DNA from: Clusia tigrina
Taxonomy: Eukaryota; Arthropoda; Insecta; Diptera; Clusiidae
Reading direction: 5' to 3'
Assembly (NCBI GenBank): GCA_920105625.2
Contig: OV050030.1
Location: forward strand, 408,595,034-408,659,033
Length of the DNA stretch: 64,000 nt
Position 1 is the stretch's first letter. Each line of letters begins with the position of its first letter. Of the stretch, positions 10,545 through 21,765 are shown in pieces. The translations under genes were made by a program, and so were the position numbers. The notes under the pieces were generated by a model. It did no database searches. It saw only the letters and a list, made by a program, of their open reading frames with translations, and had not been told where the DNA came from.

Positions 10545-11570
10545 CCACGCCCTCTATTAACAAATATTCATAGCTGAAGAGCCATTAGCGATTTATGGAC
10601 GAAATTTTATGAGAAACAACAAGTGAACATTACAAAGCTAATTGCAAGAAATCAGAGAAGCAAAACTGATCAGAGAAAGGATACGCCCACATTCCATATC
10701 TGGAACTTTCGGGATAAAAATTTATATTAGCCTATGGGAATAAAAATTAGGCATACAAAAGTTGACGGCAGTAATTTACATTGGGTCCATAATAGAGTGT
10801 GTGCAATATATGGGGATCATACTACTGCCACGCCCATAATTAACCAAAAATCATTACTAGGTTCGTACAGAAGATTCATCAACATAATTTGACAGGCAGA
10901 TTGCGGATACTAACAATTACCATCACCCAAAATTTGGGCGTTTTCTCACAGCCACGCACACTATTGACACATTTTTATAACTTAGGACCCACACAATATT
11001 TTTGGGTGTTATTTTATATTCGTACGTATGTTGACGCTACAAAGTCATACACAAGAAATGGGGTCGATTAGATAAAGGACACGGCTCCTTCTTATATAAT
11101 GAGCTTTGGGGAGCCAACATAAAAAAAATGACCCTACCTATAATTCTAGAAATTGGTAGCAGTCTACATTAGGGCCGTACTAGTAAGCATGCCAAATATG
11201 GTCAGATGATTACTACTGCTATGCCAACAATTAACCAAATATAATTTCTCGGCTCCTACGGAAGATTCATCAACAAAACTTCACATGAAGGTTCAGAGTG
11301 TTAGTATAAAATTTACAGCCAAAAGTGGACGGCAAATTTTGAGAGCCACGCCCTCTATTGACACATATTTAAAGTTTCTTGGACCAAATTGTACATGAAT
11401 CAGTACGGGTATATTACCACTGCGAAGCCATTCACAAGGAATGGGGACGATCAGATAAGGCCCACGCCTCCCACCTTTATAATCAACTCAGAGTACCTTA
11501 CCGGAAACTACCGTTGATATTCTTATAATGATGACTGAATGATTCAACGGAAACTTATCCATTGTTTAAC
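10545..11570. repeat. Degenerate tandem units of about 391 bp
   Basis: Two diverged copies share, in order, TTAACCAAA, GGAAGATTCATCAACA-like text, CTATTGACACAT and GGCCCACGCCT-like text. GATTCATCAACA begins at about 10873 and 11264, a period of 391. A third, weaker piece with CCCTCTATTAACAAATATT lies near 10545. No coding potential was seen. They probably form the internal part of the dispersed repeat that starts at 9892. Confidence 0.5.
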
Positions 11571-11673
11571 TCGCACGTACAGGTAAAGGTAAAGGATATT
11601 TCGAAGTCGGTCTAAGCCGACTTTAGACTTCTTTCCTCTTTATATAATCCTTTATAAAGAGCCGTACACAACT

Positions 11674-11958
11674 TCAAATTATGGTTGAATTGTGTAGTTG
11701 TTGCGACAATGGGATCATTTGTGATGAGAAAGTTCCTAATTTATTAGCAATTTGAAGTCGTACCTGAATTAAATTTGCAGTGAGTTGAACTGGTTCTTTA
11801 CTATTACTGCGTTCTGTAAATTCAACATTCTTTAGAACACCCTGCATTATTTCGTCTTCCTTAAGAACTTTAGCAACTAGCAGTTCATCGGCCAAGTCAT
11901 CATAACCGCCTCCACCAACTGCGTTTCCCATAGTGATTTCCTTCGTATTTGGAGCCAC
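11674..11958 (-). pseudogene. Unidentified coding-like fragment
   Basis: The minus strand holds about 97 open codons after an in-frame TAG, with balanced amino-acid composition and no low complexity. Landmarks are NAVGGGGYDDLADELL, KVLKEDEIMQGVL and LTANLIQVRLQIANKLGTF. I do not recognise the family. There is no good start codon (the first candidates are GTG and an internal ATG at NAVGG). The Jockey-like RT frame lies just upstream on the same strand, but this frame does not continue it. It could be a retro-copied piece of a host gene, part of another transposon, or the altered end of the Jockey element. Confidence 0.3.
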
Positions 11959-12008
11959 ACAATTAATACTTTTAAGACATTCTGGCTACATTGATCTCCA
12001 ACATGCGT

Positions 12009-13060
12009 TTAAGGTTGAGCCGATGCTGTTAGCTGGTTGGAATGAGTTACCATAATCTCTGTATCGTCAGCAAAGGTTGTCGCATTTGCTGTAGTTGGCA
12101 AATCAGCTGTAAATTGTATGTAGACCACAGGACCCAGAACGCTTTCTTGAGGCATTCCGGATTTGATTGGATATAATTTTGTTACTTCGTCCTTGAAATT
12201 TATCATGAAATGTGTATCTTTAAGATACTAGATACAGTAATAGTCAGAAGGTAAAACTATTTTTAGTTTGTAAAGTAATCCAGGGTACCAGACTTTATCA
12301 ACGGCACACAGACTCTAGAAATGCGGCAGTACATTACTTTTTACATTCAAAAGCCTTTTAAACATGATGTACTTGTTCTGTGATCGTGTGTGGTTTTCTA
12401 AACCCAAACTGATGGTTGGGTATTAGGTTATTTTTCTTCAAGAATGAGTATTGGTTTTTTGAGGAGGACTTTTTCTAGCACCTTGGAGACAATGGCCAAC
12501 AAACTAATGGGTCTGTCAGATGTTACTTCTTCCTTTGGGTTCCCAGGTTTGAGGAAAACGACTATTTGAGCAACTGTCCACTGTAGAGGAACTTATCCAA
12601 GAATTAAAACACCATTATACAGTTGACTCAGGATCTGCAATCCAGTTTCAGGAAATTCCTTTAGTATATTGCCTATGATGAGATCGTAGCCCGGTACTTT
12701 GTGTACTTTCGGCTTCGCACATATTCTTTTTAAGTCTTTTTGCCTAAATCGTGAAATTGGTGACTTCTAATTTCCCTGGAGACTGCAAGAAACTCAAAAT
12801 TTTGCTGTGGGCCTGATGCGAAACAGGTGGAAATGGCTCGAATACATGTGAAAGTGATCTGCATTATCTTCGTCAGACTTAACCCATTCTTCGGTCTTAT
12901 TGGGGACACAATATGCTTGGTTGCTTTAGTGATTGAGTAGCTTCCATAGTGAGTAGTCCGTTGCTTCTGTGGATGAAAGATTAGCCAGAAAGCTCTGAAA
13001 CGTATTGTTATATCTGCCGTATAGTGCCTTTGCTGCCTTGTTAAATTTGGTTTTGTCACC
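12009..13060 (-). pseudogene. Jockey-like LINE reverse transcriptase relic
   Basis: On the minus strand, from about 13060 downward, pieces read SYSITKATK-type linker, then VPGYDLIIGNILKEFPE, QIVVFLKPGNPKE and PISLLAIVSKVLEKVLL (RT motifs 1-2). Then comes GMPQESVLGPVVY (motif B, with Glu where Gly is usual) and TFADDTEIMVTHSN (motif C). The pieces lie in different frames with several stops. The wording matches the Jockey clade, which lacks RNase H. Endonuclease, ORF1 and the 3' end are missing or not recognised. Confidence 0.8.
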
Positions 13061-15076
13061 TCACCTCATTCCTCGTAGTTTGCCCTGTATTTGATATACA
13101 TTTTTTTTCATTTAGTTTTTTTTTATTTAATTTATTTTTTTAATTAATTTTTGTATTTGACACCCTGGCAATTTCTTGTTGTTCTCTTTTTAATTTTTAT
13201 TTGCTGTTGATTTTCTATTTATTTTTTTTTAATTGCAATATTTTTGGCCCTCGATTTATATTTTTTGCAAACTTTAATACTCCATTTATTTCTTCATCTC
13301 ATTTTTCATTTACAATTTGTTCTTCTATTTTATTTTCCGTCTTATTTTTAATTTTTCTATATTTGCATAGACTGCTCCACTCGCATCGGAATGTGGAGCA
13401 AAGTTTCCGAGTGTCAAGTTTCACAATAACAATAAAATAAACACAAGCGAATATAATAAAAAACAAATTTCTGAACTTTTCTGAACTTTGTAACAGATAT
13501 TAAAGAAAAACAACAACAACAACAACAACAACCACGACAACAGAAACGGAACTAACTTCTTTTGTGAATCTACTTCAAGAACGAAAACAATAACAACAAA
13601 AAAGAGTGGAAAAGAAAAGAAACTGAACCAAACTTGAACTATTGCACATCTTAATATTTGCTCAGGCTGCAGGCCTGGCGCAACATTTGCGAGGCCATTG
13701 TGGCAAATCTTACACAGAAGCAATAAAAGAGGCTTCAAGGCGGCAAATGCAGTGGCACTGCCACAGTCAGCCGACCGGGAAGGGGTTTGTGGCATTGCGG
13801 TTGCCCTTGCACACGTTAAATGAGCGAAAGAAAGCGTCCGGGAGGCTGGGCAGTGTTGCGAATTTGCTATGGCAACGCATTTTAAAACTTAGCGAAGAGG
13901 TTAACATTTAAGGGCAGCGGCAATTTGGAACACCACACGCAGCCGATGAGTGCGGTAAAAGTTAAAACTTAAAAGTACAGTTCAATGGTTTTGACTTACG
14001 TTGATTGAGTTCGTACACGAAGACACTCTGTTGTGATGTGATGTGTGGATGACTGTATTCAGAGTAGTAAAGTCAGCAAGAATTGCATTGAATACGCTCA
14101 TAATGGCTGCATTCCTGCGGCGGTTGATCCTGAACGAATGATAACGGATCTATAACGAACCGCTGGCAGCAGTCTGTAGCAAATACACTTAAAATGACAA
14201 TATTCAAGTGAACCGGGAAGATCCTGCAACCCAGTATAAGCAGGAAATTTAAATGTGTAATCCAATCGTTGGTGTTCTACCTTCGAAATAGTCAATACTG
14301 TGTGTTTTTATATGTGGCTCAGTACATTTCAATATTAAAACTTAATTATGAGTTGGTGAATATCTATGAAAATGTCAGTTTTATCATATAAAATAATTGG
14401 GGAAGTCTTTTAACTGATTTCAGTATATTTTTATTATGTTTTCCTGTACTTAAAACAAAGCTTTCACGACTAAAAAATATCTTTTTCAGTCAATTGTTTG
14501 ATAGATCGAATTCGGTACTCTCTGCATTCGCAATATTATATACAGGAATTGCTCTATACATCCTTTAAGATGAGTGAATTGCAGAAATAACACAGAAAAG
14601 AAATTGCACATTTCCTCTAAAGAGCTGAAGTCTGCTAGGCTGGGCATGAGTCCCATTCGGCCGACATCATTCTTAATGTTTAATGTCAATATCTGAGCAT
14701 TACATTGACATTAATTACATTATTGAAATAAATATATCATTACCTAATTGGAAACAAATATGATTTATATAAAATTTAAATTGTGACCTCCTGCTAAATC
14801 ATCTTTTCTTACTTACGATAATTGTGCTACCAAGTTTCCTTCTTGGCAGTCTCTTAAAAAGTGCCTTCCCAGAGCTGCTGTGGTATAATTGCTGCCAAAT
14901 TGAGGTGGTGGAAATGTCGCTCATACAGGGATACATTCTTGGATGTAGAATTGGTTCATGTAGATAGATCCTATACATTCGTAGCTGCTTTTATAGGTAA
15001 GTACGCCATTAACTAGCACCAGACGAAGCAATATAGTAGGCCTGGTTACTTAGACCTGTCAGACATATAGCAATTT
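13061..15076. other. T-rich then host-like DNA, no gene recognised
   Basis: 13080-13420 is very T-rich. A (CAA)n run lies at 13511-13531. The stretch at 13660-13990 is richer in G+C and has overlapping frames on both strands, none convincing. Nothing was recognised from 14000 to 15060. Confidence 0.4.
13511..13531 (+). repeat. (CAA)7 microsatellite
   Basis: Seven consecutive CAA units, a common simple repeat in fly genomes. On the minus strand it is TTG repeats. Confidence 0.9.
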
Positions 15077-15634
15077 ATGTCTTAATAACTCCACATATAG
15101 TGAATAGTAACCTAGGGAATATTGTTTCGGGATCACTATTTCGATTCCAAAAGTGCTTGTTCTTATTTTAGATACTATATTAATCCGTTAGAACCGTTGT
15201 CATATTAATCCCGGGCAAGTTTTTGTCAACGATTAGCGAACTCATGGAATCAGCACTGGTTGATGTCTTAATAACTCCACATATAGTGAATAGTAACCTA
15301 GGGAATATTGTTTCGGGATCACTATTTCGATTCCAAAAGTGCTTGTTCTTATTTTAGATACTATATTAATCCGTTAGAACCGTTGTCATATTAATCCCGG
15401 GCAAGTTTTTGTCAACGATTAGCGAACTCATGGAATCAGCACTGGTTGATGTCTTAATAACTCCACATATAGTGAATAGTAACCTAGGGAATATTGTTTC
15501 GGGATCACTATTTCGATTCCAAAAGTGCTTGTTCTTATTTTAGATACTATATTAATCCGTTAGAACCGTTGCCATATTAATCCCGGGCAAGTTTTTGTCA
15601 ACGATTAGCGAACTCATGGAATCAGCACTGGTTG
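15077..15634 (+). repeat. Three tandem 186-bp units spanning a LINE junction
   Basis: ATGTCTTAATAACTCC starts at 15077, 15263 and 15449, so the period is exactly 186 bp and the array is 558 bp. By eye copies 1 and 2 are identical and copy 3 differs by one base (GTTGTCAT versus GTTGCCAT). The last 50 bases or so of each unit encode GKFLSTISELMESALVE, the RT segment just after the catalytic YADD of LINE-B. The first 135 bases or so are not LINE. The third copy runs straight into the LINE-B body. The duplication therefore took in both target flank and LINE 5' end, after the LINE had inserted. Confidence 0.9.
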
Positions 15635-16990
15635 AGATTTCCGAAAAGTGCTGAACGCAACGGTTTAGGAGTTAACCCTACTAAGACGGAGCTAGTTTTG
15701 TTCACCAGGAAAACAAAAATCACTGAGTTCCCTTTGCCAAAGTTAGGTAGGGTAACGTTGAGTCTTTCTTCAGAAGCAAGATACTTAGGTACCATTCCGG
15801 ACTCCAAGTTAAATTGGAGAAGTTATATTGAGGAGAGAACAAAGAAGGGTTTGGCTGCTTATTATAACTGTAAAAAGATATCTGGGAAAAAATGGGGATT
15901 GTCACCGTACATTGTGTATGGGAAGTACACCACAATCATAACACCAATTATCACCTACGAGTCTATCGTCTGATGGAAGGCGTTAGGAAATAAATGTAAT
16001 CAAAATCGTATTGGAAAAGTACAAAAACCTGCTAGCCTGGGAATTTCAGGGGCTGTAAGTAGCGCGACTCAAGAAGGTTTAAATATATTATTTCTCGTCT
16101 TACCACTAGGGGTGTTCATTCAGGTTGTACCGCTAAGTATGCTCTCAGACTAAGGGAATGCAACGTCTGGAAATCTGCCAACTATGGACACTGTTTTGAG
16201 CAAAATAAAGCGGAAGGTTCAAAGGATAGTTACGGCTGACTTAGGAACGGCTACAGACTACTTGACTTCTACTCGTGACTTTACAGCTGGAAATCTTACT
16301 CTCTATCCAACCAGGGAAGACTGGGAGTGAAGTTCTGTAACGGGTAATTCTGACATTACAATCTACACTGACGGCTCAAAGATGGAGAGTGGAACGGGGG
16401 CGGGTGACTTCTCAGAAGGTTTCAGGCAAGGCAGTCATGTCGGCTGCCTGAACCATGCAGCGTCTTTCAGGCCGAAATCTATGCAATTGGTAAAGTGGCC
16501 AGGCTGATACAAAGTAGTATAATTCGGCCCTCGAATATGACTATCTGTGTGGATAGTCAGGCAGCGCTTAAGGTAATAGAATCCAAGACAGTTAAATCGA
16601 AGTTGGTAATGAAATGCCGTACCTTACTATTGAACATTGGACCCCACAAGGTCTCACTTTGCTGGGTTCCCGGACATAGTAATATATAAGGGAAAGAATT
16701 ACCGGGCGTTATGGCCAGAAGGGGCTCTGAGGAATGGAACGAAGCAGATACCTCATTGTAAATTCCGATATGTGAACTATTTAGAAGCATAGATGAATTC
16801 ACTATTGCAGTGACAAATAACTTATAGACTAATCGTGACGACTGTGAATTCTCACGGGTCTTATTGCCTAGGTTAGACATGAAGACATCGAAGGTTCTCT
16901 TAGGGATCAACAAACCTGCAGTAAGGGTGCTTACGGGGGTCATTACCGGGCATTGTGCTATTGCACCAATGCTTCAACATTTGCGTATTC
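15585..16990 (+). pseudogene. LINE-B ORF2 remnant: RT end, RNase H and C-terminus
   Basis: Pieces in order: MESALVEISEKC, then NGLGVNPTKTELVLFTRK, SSEARYLGTIPDSKLNWRSY (RT thumb) and IVYGKYTTIITPIITYESIV. After stops come ITIYTDGSKMESGTGAG (RNase H first Asp), ASFRPKSMQL (degraded Glu motif, which should read FQAE), TICVDSQAALKVIESK (third Asp), SLCWVPGHSNI and GINKPAVRVLTGVITGHCAI. There are at least five stops or frameshifts. The Cys/His motif is cut off by a stop after RIPSSEL. The protein would have made cDNA from LINE RNA; this copy is dead. Confidence 0.85.
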
Positions 16991-17277
16991 CGTCGAGTGA
17001 GCTATGATAAAGAAGAGATATAATCGATTTATCACTTTTTATGTCAATGTCCAAGACTACAGTTGAACCGATGTCAGTGTTTGAGGTCGCGCTTCTTCAC
17101 AAGCGGATCTTCTCACTTTCATGTGGAAAACCAAATGGTTTAATAGGGATGGTGCTTCGAATGTATACGGAAATCGAGGGTAAGGACGAGTATGCCTCCA
17201 CTTGGCATTTTTAAAGCAGTCACAATGGACATAGATATCTCCGAGTGGACGTGCAGATACATTTGTATCCGCAGACG

Positions 17278-17289
17278 CCTTCGCAACTT
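17278..17289 (+). repeat. Left target-site duplication of LINE-C
   Basis: CCTTCGCAACTT here is repeated exactly at 18436-18447, on the other side of the LINE-C insertion. Twelve bp is within the usual range for LINE target-site duplications. Confidence 0.85.
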
Positions 17290-18435
17290 TTTTTTTTTTT
17301 TTTTTTTTTGTCGGAACAATCTAGTAAGCGCAGTACTCAGACAGAGTATATATCCATTGTACTGCACTTAAGGTTCCCTTCTACTCGGCTTTAAATCTAC
17401 CCGACTTCCTAAGACATGGAAGTAGATCCTGTGGTGCCAAGGAGCCAAGTTGGTTACTCCTCAGCACATCAGTGCCAAAAATCCCAAACCTGATTCGAGC
17501 AAAGGCAAGGCAGACGCAAAGAAAATCCGCCGTCTCGTCTTCTTCTCCACAGGCTGGGCACAGAGCACTGTCTGATATGACAATCCTTTCCATGTGCCTA
17601 GCCCATAGAAAGTGCCCTGTCATCACGCCAACCAACAGCCTGCAGTCCCTAATACCTAAAGATAGAAGGAACCGCGACCATCGGTCAGAGATAGCAGGTA
17701 GCATAATTTTCGTCCATCCGCAGCCTCTCTCAGCCCGCCATGCTCGCTTGTGGGTCGAAACAACCCACTTGTTTGCAGTGGCTTTGATGGCAGCGGAAGG
17801 GAGTGGCAGAACAGGCTCAGGGCCAATAAAAACAGCCTCGGAGCCCATCTTGGCCAAAGAGTCAGAGGTCTCGTTACCCGCAATGCCAGCGTGTCCCGGG
17901 ACCCAAGTCAGCGTCAGACTATTATGATTTCCAACACAATTTAGCCTGGATTTGCAGGACCTGACTATCGTGGAAGTGGTGGTCGGACTATCCAAGGCCA
18001 TGAGCGCAGCTTGGCTGTCACTTCAGATACAAATAGATTTGCCTTTCCACCTGTTTTCCACAACAAAGTCCATCGCCTCAAGTATCGCATACACCTCCGG
18101 CTGAAACACAGACGCATGCAGACCAAGGGCAAAGAACCGACGGGTCCCACAAGATTCCACGAAGACACCAGAACCTGAACCTTCTTCAGTCCTGGAGCCA
18201 TCCGTGAAAATACGGCATGAACGAGCCTCTGGCAGCAACACATTGTACCGCTTTTCTAGTATGACGGTTGACGACATGGAGTCCGGGGGCATAGACAGGA
18301 CTGCAGAATCGATGTCAGTGCCTGCGCCGTCATCCAATATCGAGTACACCCCATACCAGTGGCCACTATGTTTCACTCTGCAGATGGCCTTAATGGCCTC
18401 TCCGCGGATGAAGACATCTAGTGGCGGGAGATTCA
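17290..18435 (-). mobile_element. LINE-C copy 1, antisense insertion in LINE-B tail
   Basis: The element is bounded by CCTTCGCAACTT on both sides (17278-17289 and 18436-18447). On the minus strand it ends in a poly(A) seen as 22 T at 17288-17309, two of which belong to the duplication. It is 5'-truncated within the linker before RNase H. It sits in the 3' end of LINE-B in the opposite orientation, so it is the younger of the two. A second, more decayed copy lies at 60150-60735. Confidence 0.9.
17381..18435 (-). pseudogene. LINE-C RNase H and C-terminal region, one stop codon
   Basis: The frame from 18435 to 17381 is continuous except for one TGA at 18023-18025. It reads LPPLDVFIRGEAIKAI (linker), RSCRIFTDGSRTEEGSGSG (RNase H first Asp), VFQPEVYAILEAMDFV (Glu), then the TGA directly before SDSQAALMAL (third Asp). 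Next come TWVPGHAGIAGNETSDSLAK, LLVGVMTGHFLWARHMERI and the Cys motif CPACGEEDETADFLCVCLAF, where Phe replaces the usual His. It ends LLPCLRKSGRFKAE. The low number of breaks over about 350 codons suggests a younger insertion than its neighbours. The RNase H would act during cDNA synthesis. Confidence 0.92.
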
Positions 18436-18447
18436 CCTTCGCAACTT
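18436..18447 (+). repeat. Right target-site duplication of LINE-C
   Basis: Exact repeat of the 12-mer at 17278-17289. LINE-B 3' flank sequence continues from here. Confidence 0.85.
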
Positions 18448-18456
18448 AATTTAATC

Positions 18457-18664
18457 TATTTTAGATGCAGACTCAGACTATTTAGTGGTGCCTTTTTAGC
18501 AAACATATCTGGGAAACAGTATTTCTGGATCACTGATTTGATCCCAAAAGTGTTTCGTTTTATTTTAGATGCAGACTAAGACGATTCAGGGGTGTTTTCT
18601 TAGCAGACATATCTGACATATCTCACAATTTATTCGAAAGCACGTTTTGAACATTAGTTATATT
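18457..18664 (+). repeat. Two diverged tandem units of about 104 bp
   Basis: TATTTTAGATGCAGACT starts at 18457 and 18561. Both units share GGGTG or GGTG, TTTTTAGCA-like text and GACATATCTG-like text. The stretch GGATCACTGATTTGATCCC with AAAAGTG after it resembles GGATCACTATTTCGATTCC with AAAAGTG in the 186-bp units at 15.1 kb. The flanks on both sides of the LINE-B/LINE-C compound are therefore related. Confidence 0.6.
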
Positions 18665-21489
18665 TTGTATCATGCATCTCCGATTCGATTTAATATGGCA
18701 TCTATATAGCACACTGTATTAGGATAAGGTTCACAGATTTATGTACTCAGATATCTGATTGATGAATATTTATTATAAAGGACCATTAATTTGAGAGGGA
18801 AGCTGCAGAATTGAATCTTATTCATAGTGTCAATGTTTATATTAATGTTAAATTTAAATTACTTATCCTTAATATAGTCCTACGAAATTATTTAAATTGA
18901 TTATAGTAAATAAATAAATCAAAATGAATGAATTACAAATTTTATTGAAAAATATTTAATGATCTTAATTAAATTATTACACAACTGAATTCTCATAACT
19001 TTCAACAGTTTTTAATGCTTCATTGCGTCATTGTTTTGAAGTTTTTACTGGTCTGATACACTTCACTTCAAAATCCTCTTCTTGCTCCGGATCTGGCAGT
19101 GAAACTTTTAAAACTCCTTATCCTTCAACTAATCTCACATCCGTCTCACGGTTAATTGTTTAAAAATGTTCAAAGTTCCGCAATATTCGGCGTGGCGCTT
19201 GCTACCTTTCACCTTGCATCTGTGTGAGTTGCAAGGAGTTCAACTTGTACAAATCTGCTTTCACTTTCCGCATAAAAATGCTCCGCCTACGAAACTCTTC
19301 GCACTTTTGAATTGGTAATTCTTATTTATCAATGGCAATAATCAGAAAGTAGCTCTTGGGGGTAGAAACAAAAACCCCAGGTAGATGAGAAAGTTCAACT
19401 CAGTATAAATAAAGAACACACACAGCTTTAAAAAGAAGGGAGCATAGGCAGGAATCAGTGAACTGCAAAGCAAAACTGCTAGGTGGCATTTCTATACTGA
19501 GCTGAACTTACTCCTCGACTTGTACGTTATGTTCCTGCAATTGCAAAGAACTTTTACCCTCAATATCAAACAGGTTCAGTGGACGTTGACAATCCGAGCC
19601 GTATCAGCGGAAAATCGGTCATAAGCGAAGTGAAATTAATTGCGGCAACAACACTTTTACTGACTGTCTGGCGTACAAATCGCTGCGGACGCTGCCTATG
19701 CCACTCCAATACATCTTTCTAATTTTATGCGGTTTGGGGCGCGTGCGCCGTGGCTCTTTTGTTTATGTTTATCAAGCGCAGTTGACTGTGTGATTAAGTT
19801 GAGAGGCGTTGAGCGAGAATTATTTAAATGAATCAACTACGTGAGCCATCGACGGAGAGTGACTGGGTGAGTGAGTGTGTAAGCCGCTTGCGTGGGTCTG
19901 CATAAACCCAACCACACCAAACCCAAACCGAACTGAGCCGTCTGCAGGGGAAATGAGCTAAACCCCCGTATCGGAAGGGAGCTCCACTGCGTTTGTGATG
20001 CCTTTTGTGTCACTGTGAACACTCACACGCACACACATACACTCTCAAAGCACACACAGGCACATAAATATGCAAATTTCCGGCTTTGATGCGTTTTTCC
20101 ACAGCTTTTGTTGCATGATTAATTGCGGCTAAGTGGATTTGTTGCAACACACTCGGTCTGGTGTGTTGGGGCAGCAACTGGGCTTACAGCCAGCGATCTA
20201 ATCTTGTTAGTAATTTGTTTGGCGCTCGTTTGCTACAGTTTGTGGGCTGTGGAAGGCATTTAATAAGCGAATCGATTAAATGCAAGTCAACAAACTTTGA
20301 GCTAAACACAATATTTGTGAGAATCACGTGACATTAAAAGTGGCGACACCCCGGATTCTAGCACACGCTTGAGATGATCAGGTCTCAGTAGGTATGCTAC
20401 AAACCTGCCGCTCTGAGTGGTTAAACGTGACAATTCCAGCAGCATTTGAATAGTTTAGCATCTCTCACCTAAGCAGCCCAAATTTCGTGGTGTGTAGCTG
20501 GAAACTGCTTTTTCAAATTCAGTTAAGACGGTTCAGAAGGTTCTTGTAAAAATTCATAAAATGTGTGTAGCGCAGTAGTTGTTGATATTGTTGATGCTGT
20601 TGTTGCAAATAAACAACCAACAAAAAAGTAGAGCGTACATGCCGCTGCGGCATTAAGCCCAGCCTTTAATGAGCACTTAAATTTCATAAAGCCATGCATT
20701 CGACTGCTCCAGCATGCAGCATGCTACTCGGTGTTCGATTACAGTTGCACATGCGCACAGTGTTGCCGCTGTTGTTGTTGGCGTTGTTGTTGTTATTATC
20801 GTTGCTATTGCATTTGCTGTAGTTGCATGTTGCGGCGTTCAAATAGACACTCAAATACGGTAGCGATTGTTATAAGTTGCATTATAAAAAGAAAAATTAA
20901 TGTTATATACCTGGCACGGCAATTTGTGCAATGTAAACAAATTAAATACACTGAGAAAATCAACTAGTGAGTTTTACAGTTAGGGAGAAAATGTAGTCGT
21001 TTAGTTAGCAGTGAGTTAGACGCTTATGACTCCGTTTAAAATTTATTGAAGCGATTTAATTAGTTTGTTCACTGGAATATCCAATGATATACATCCTCAC
21101 CTTTTGGCTTCGCGGATCTCTGAGGTTGAAAGACCCTGGTACCCATTAAACAACCATTTTACTTCTATTTTGGAGTTGATCTATTTAGCAATGCCACAAT
21201 ACTGCTTATAAAGAATCACTATTCTCAATTAAATATTTTTTCTAGCAAATCCACGCACTGAATCCTTCTCAATCAAATTTTCCGGTATAAATGTTCCAAT
21301 GGAAAATGAGAAGAAGAAATGACTCTAAGATAGAGCGAGAGAGAAAAAGAGTAGAAAGAGGAATCGACTGCGAAATCCCAGAGTTTGAGTTTCTTCCGGA
21401 TGGCAACAGTATATTTGAAAAAAAGGCAGTTGGTAAGACAGCTACCTCCTTAAGGACATAGGATCTAGTGAGATTTGTTCACAGATCTG
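18665..21489. other. Host-like DNA, no gene recognised
   Basis: 18660-19060 is very AT-rich. From about 19060 to 20900 the sequence is mixed and host-like, with CA/GT-rich patches near 20020-20060 and GTT repeats near 20770-20800. No frame showed a recognisable domain. No transposon ends were seen. Confidence 0.4.
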
Positions 21490-21765
21490 GTAGATTCAAT
21501 TGCAAAGCCTTTAGTGCAGCTTGTCTGATAAATTGCATAGATCCTTACCGGTTACCTCGTTCATCCTCAACCAATTCCAGGCTTCGTGAATAGCGGTTAT
21601 TTCCGCTTGAAACATTGCAGTGATTAGTTTGATGGATTTACTGATTGAGGGCGTTTCGCAATAAAACCCAGATCCTACAGCGGTGTTTATTTTTGATACT
21701 TCTGTCTGGAAGAAATCCTTAGTTCTCCAGGTGTATACGAAGACTTGTCCCCCAAAACCTGCCAC
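21490..21765 (-). pseudogene. LINE-E RNase H fragment, copy 1
   Basis: The minus strand reads EVSKINTAVGSGFYCE, then SIKLITAMFQAEITAIHEAW and LRMNEVTGKDL. This is the first half of a LINE RNase H: the first Asp (usually DGSK) is degraded to EVSK, and the Glu motif FQAEITAIHEA is intact. A closely related piece is at 23430-24000 on the same strand. The remaining domains are missing or lie in the following fragments. Confidence 0.75.

Larger units (their letters stand above)
15585..17289 (+). mobile_element. LINE-B copy 1, 5'-truncated
   Basis: This plus-strand LINE begins inside the RT domain (GKFLSTISELM...) and extends to GACGCCTTCGCAAC at 17287. The 3' sequence matches the second copy at 34348-34795 over about 270 bp, including TTTCATGTGG, AACCAAATGGTTTAATAGGG and the final CGCCTTCGCAAC. 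LINE-C has inserted in its 3' tail; the other side of that insertion resumes at 18448 with AATTTAATC. Confidence 0.8.

Noticed and set aside
15077..15634. CRISPR-like regular repeats
   Set aside because: The units are 186 bp, directly contiguous, without spacers, and contain LINE coding sequence in a eukaryotic genome.
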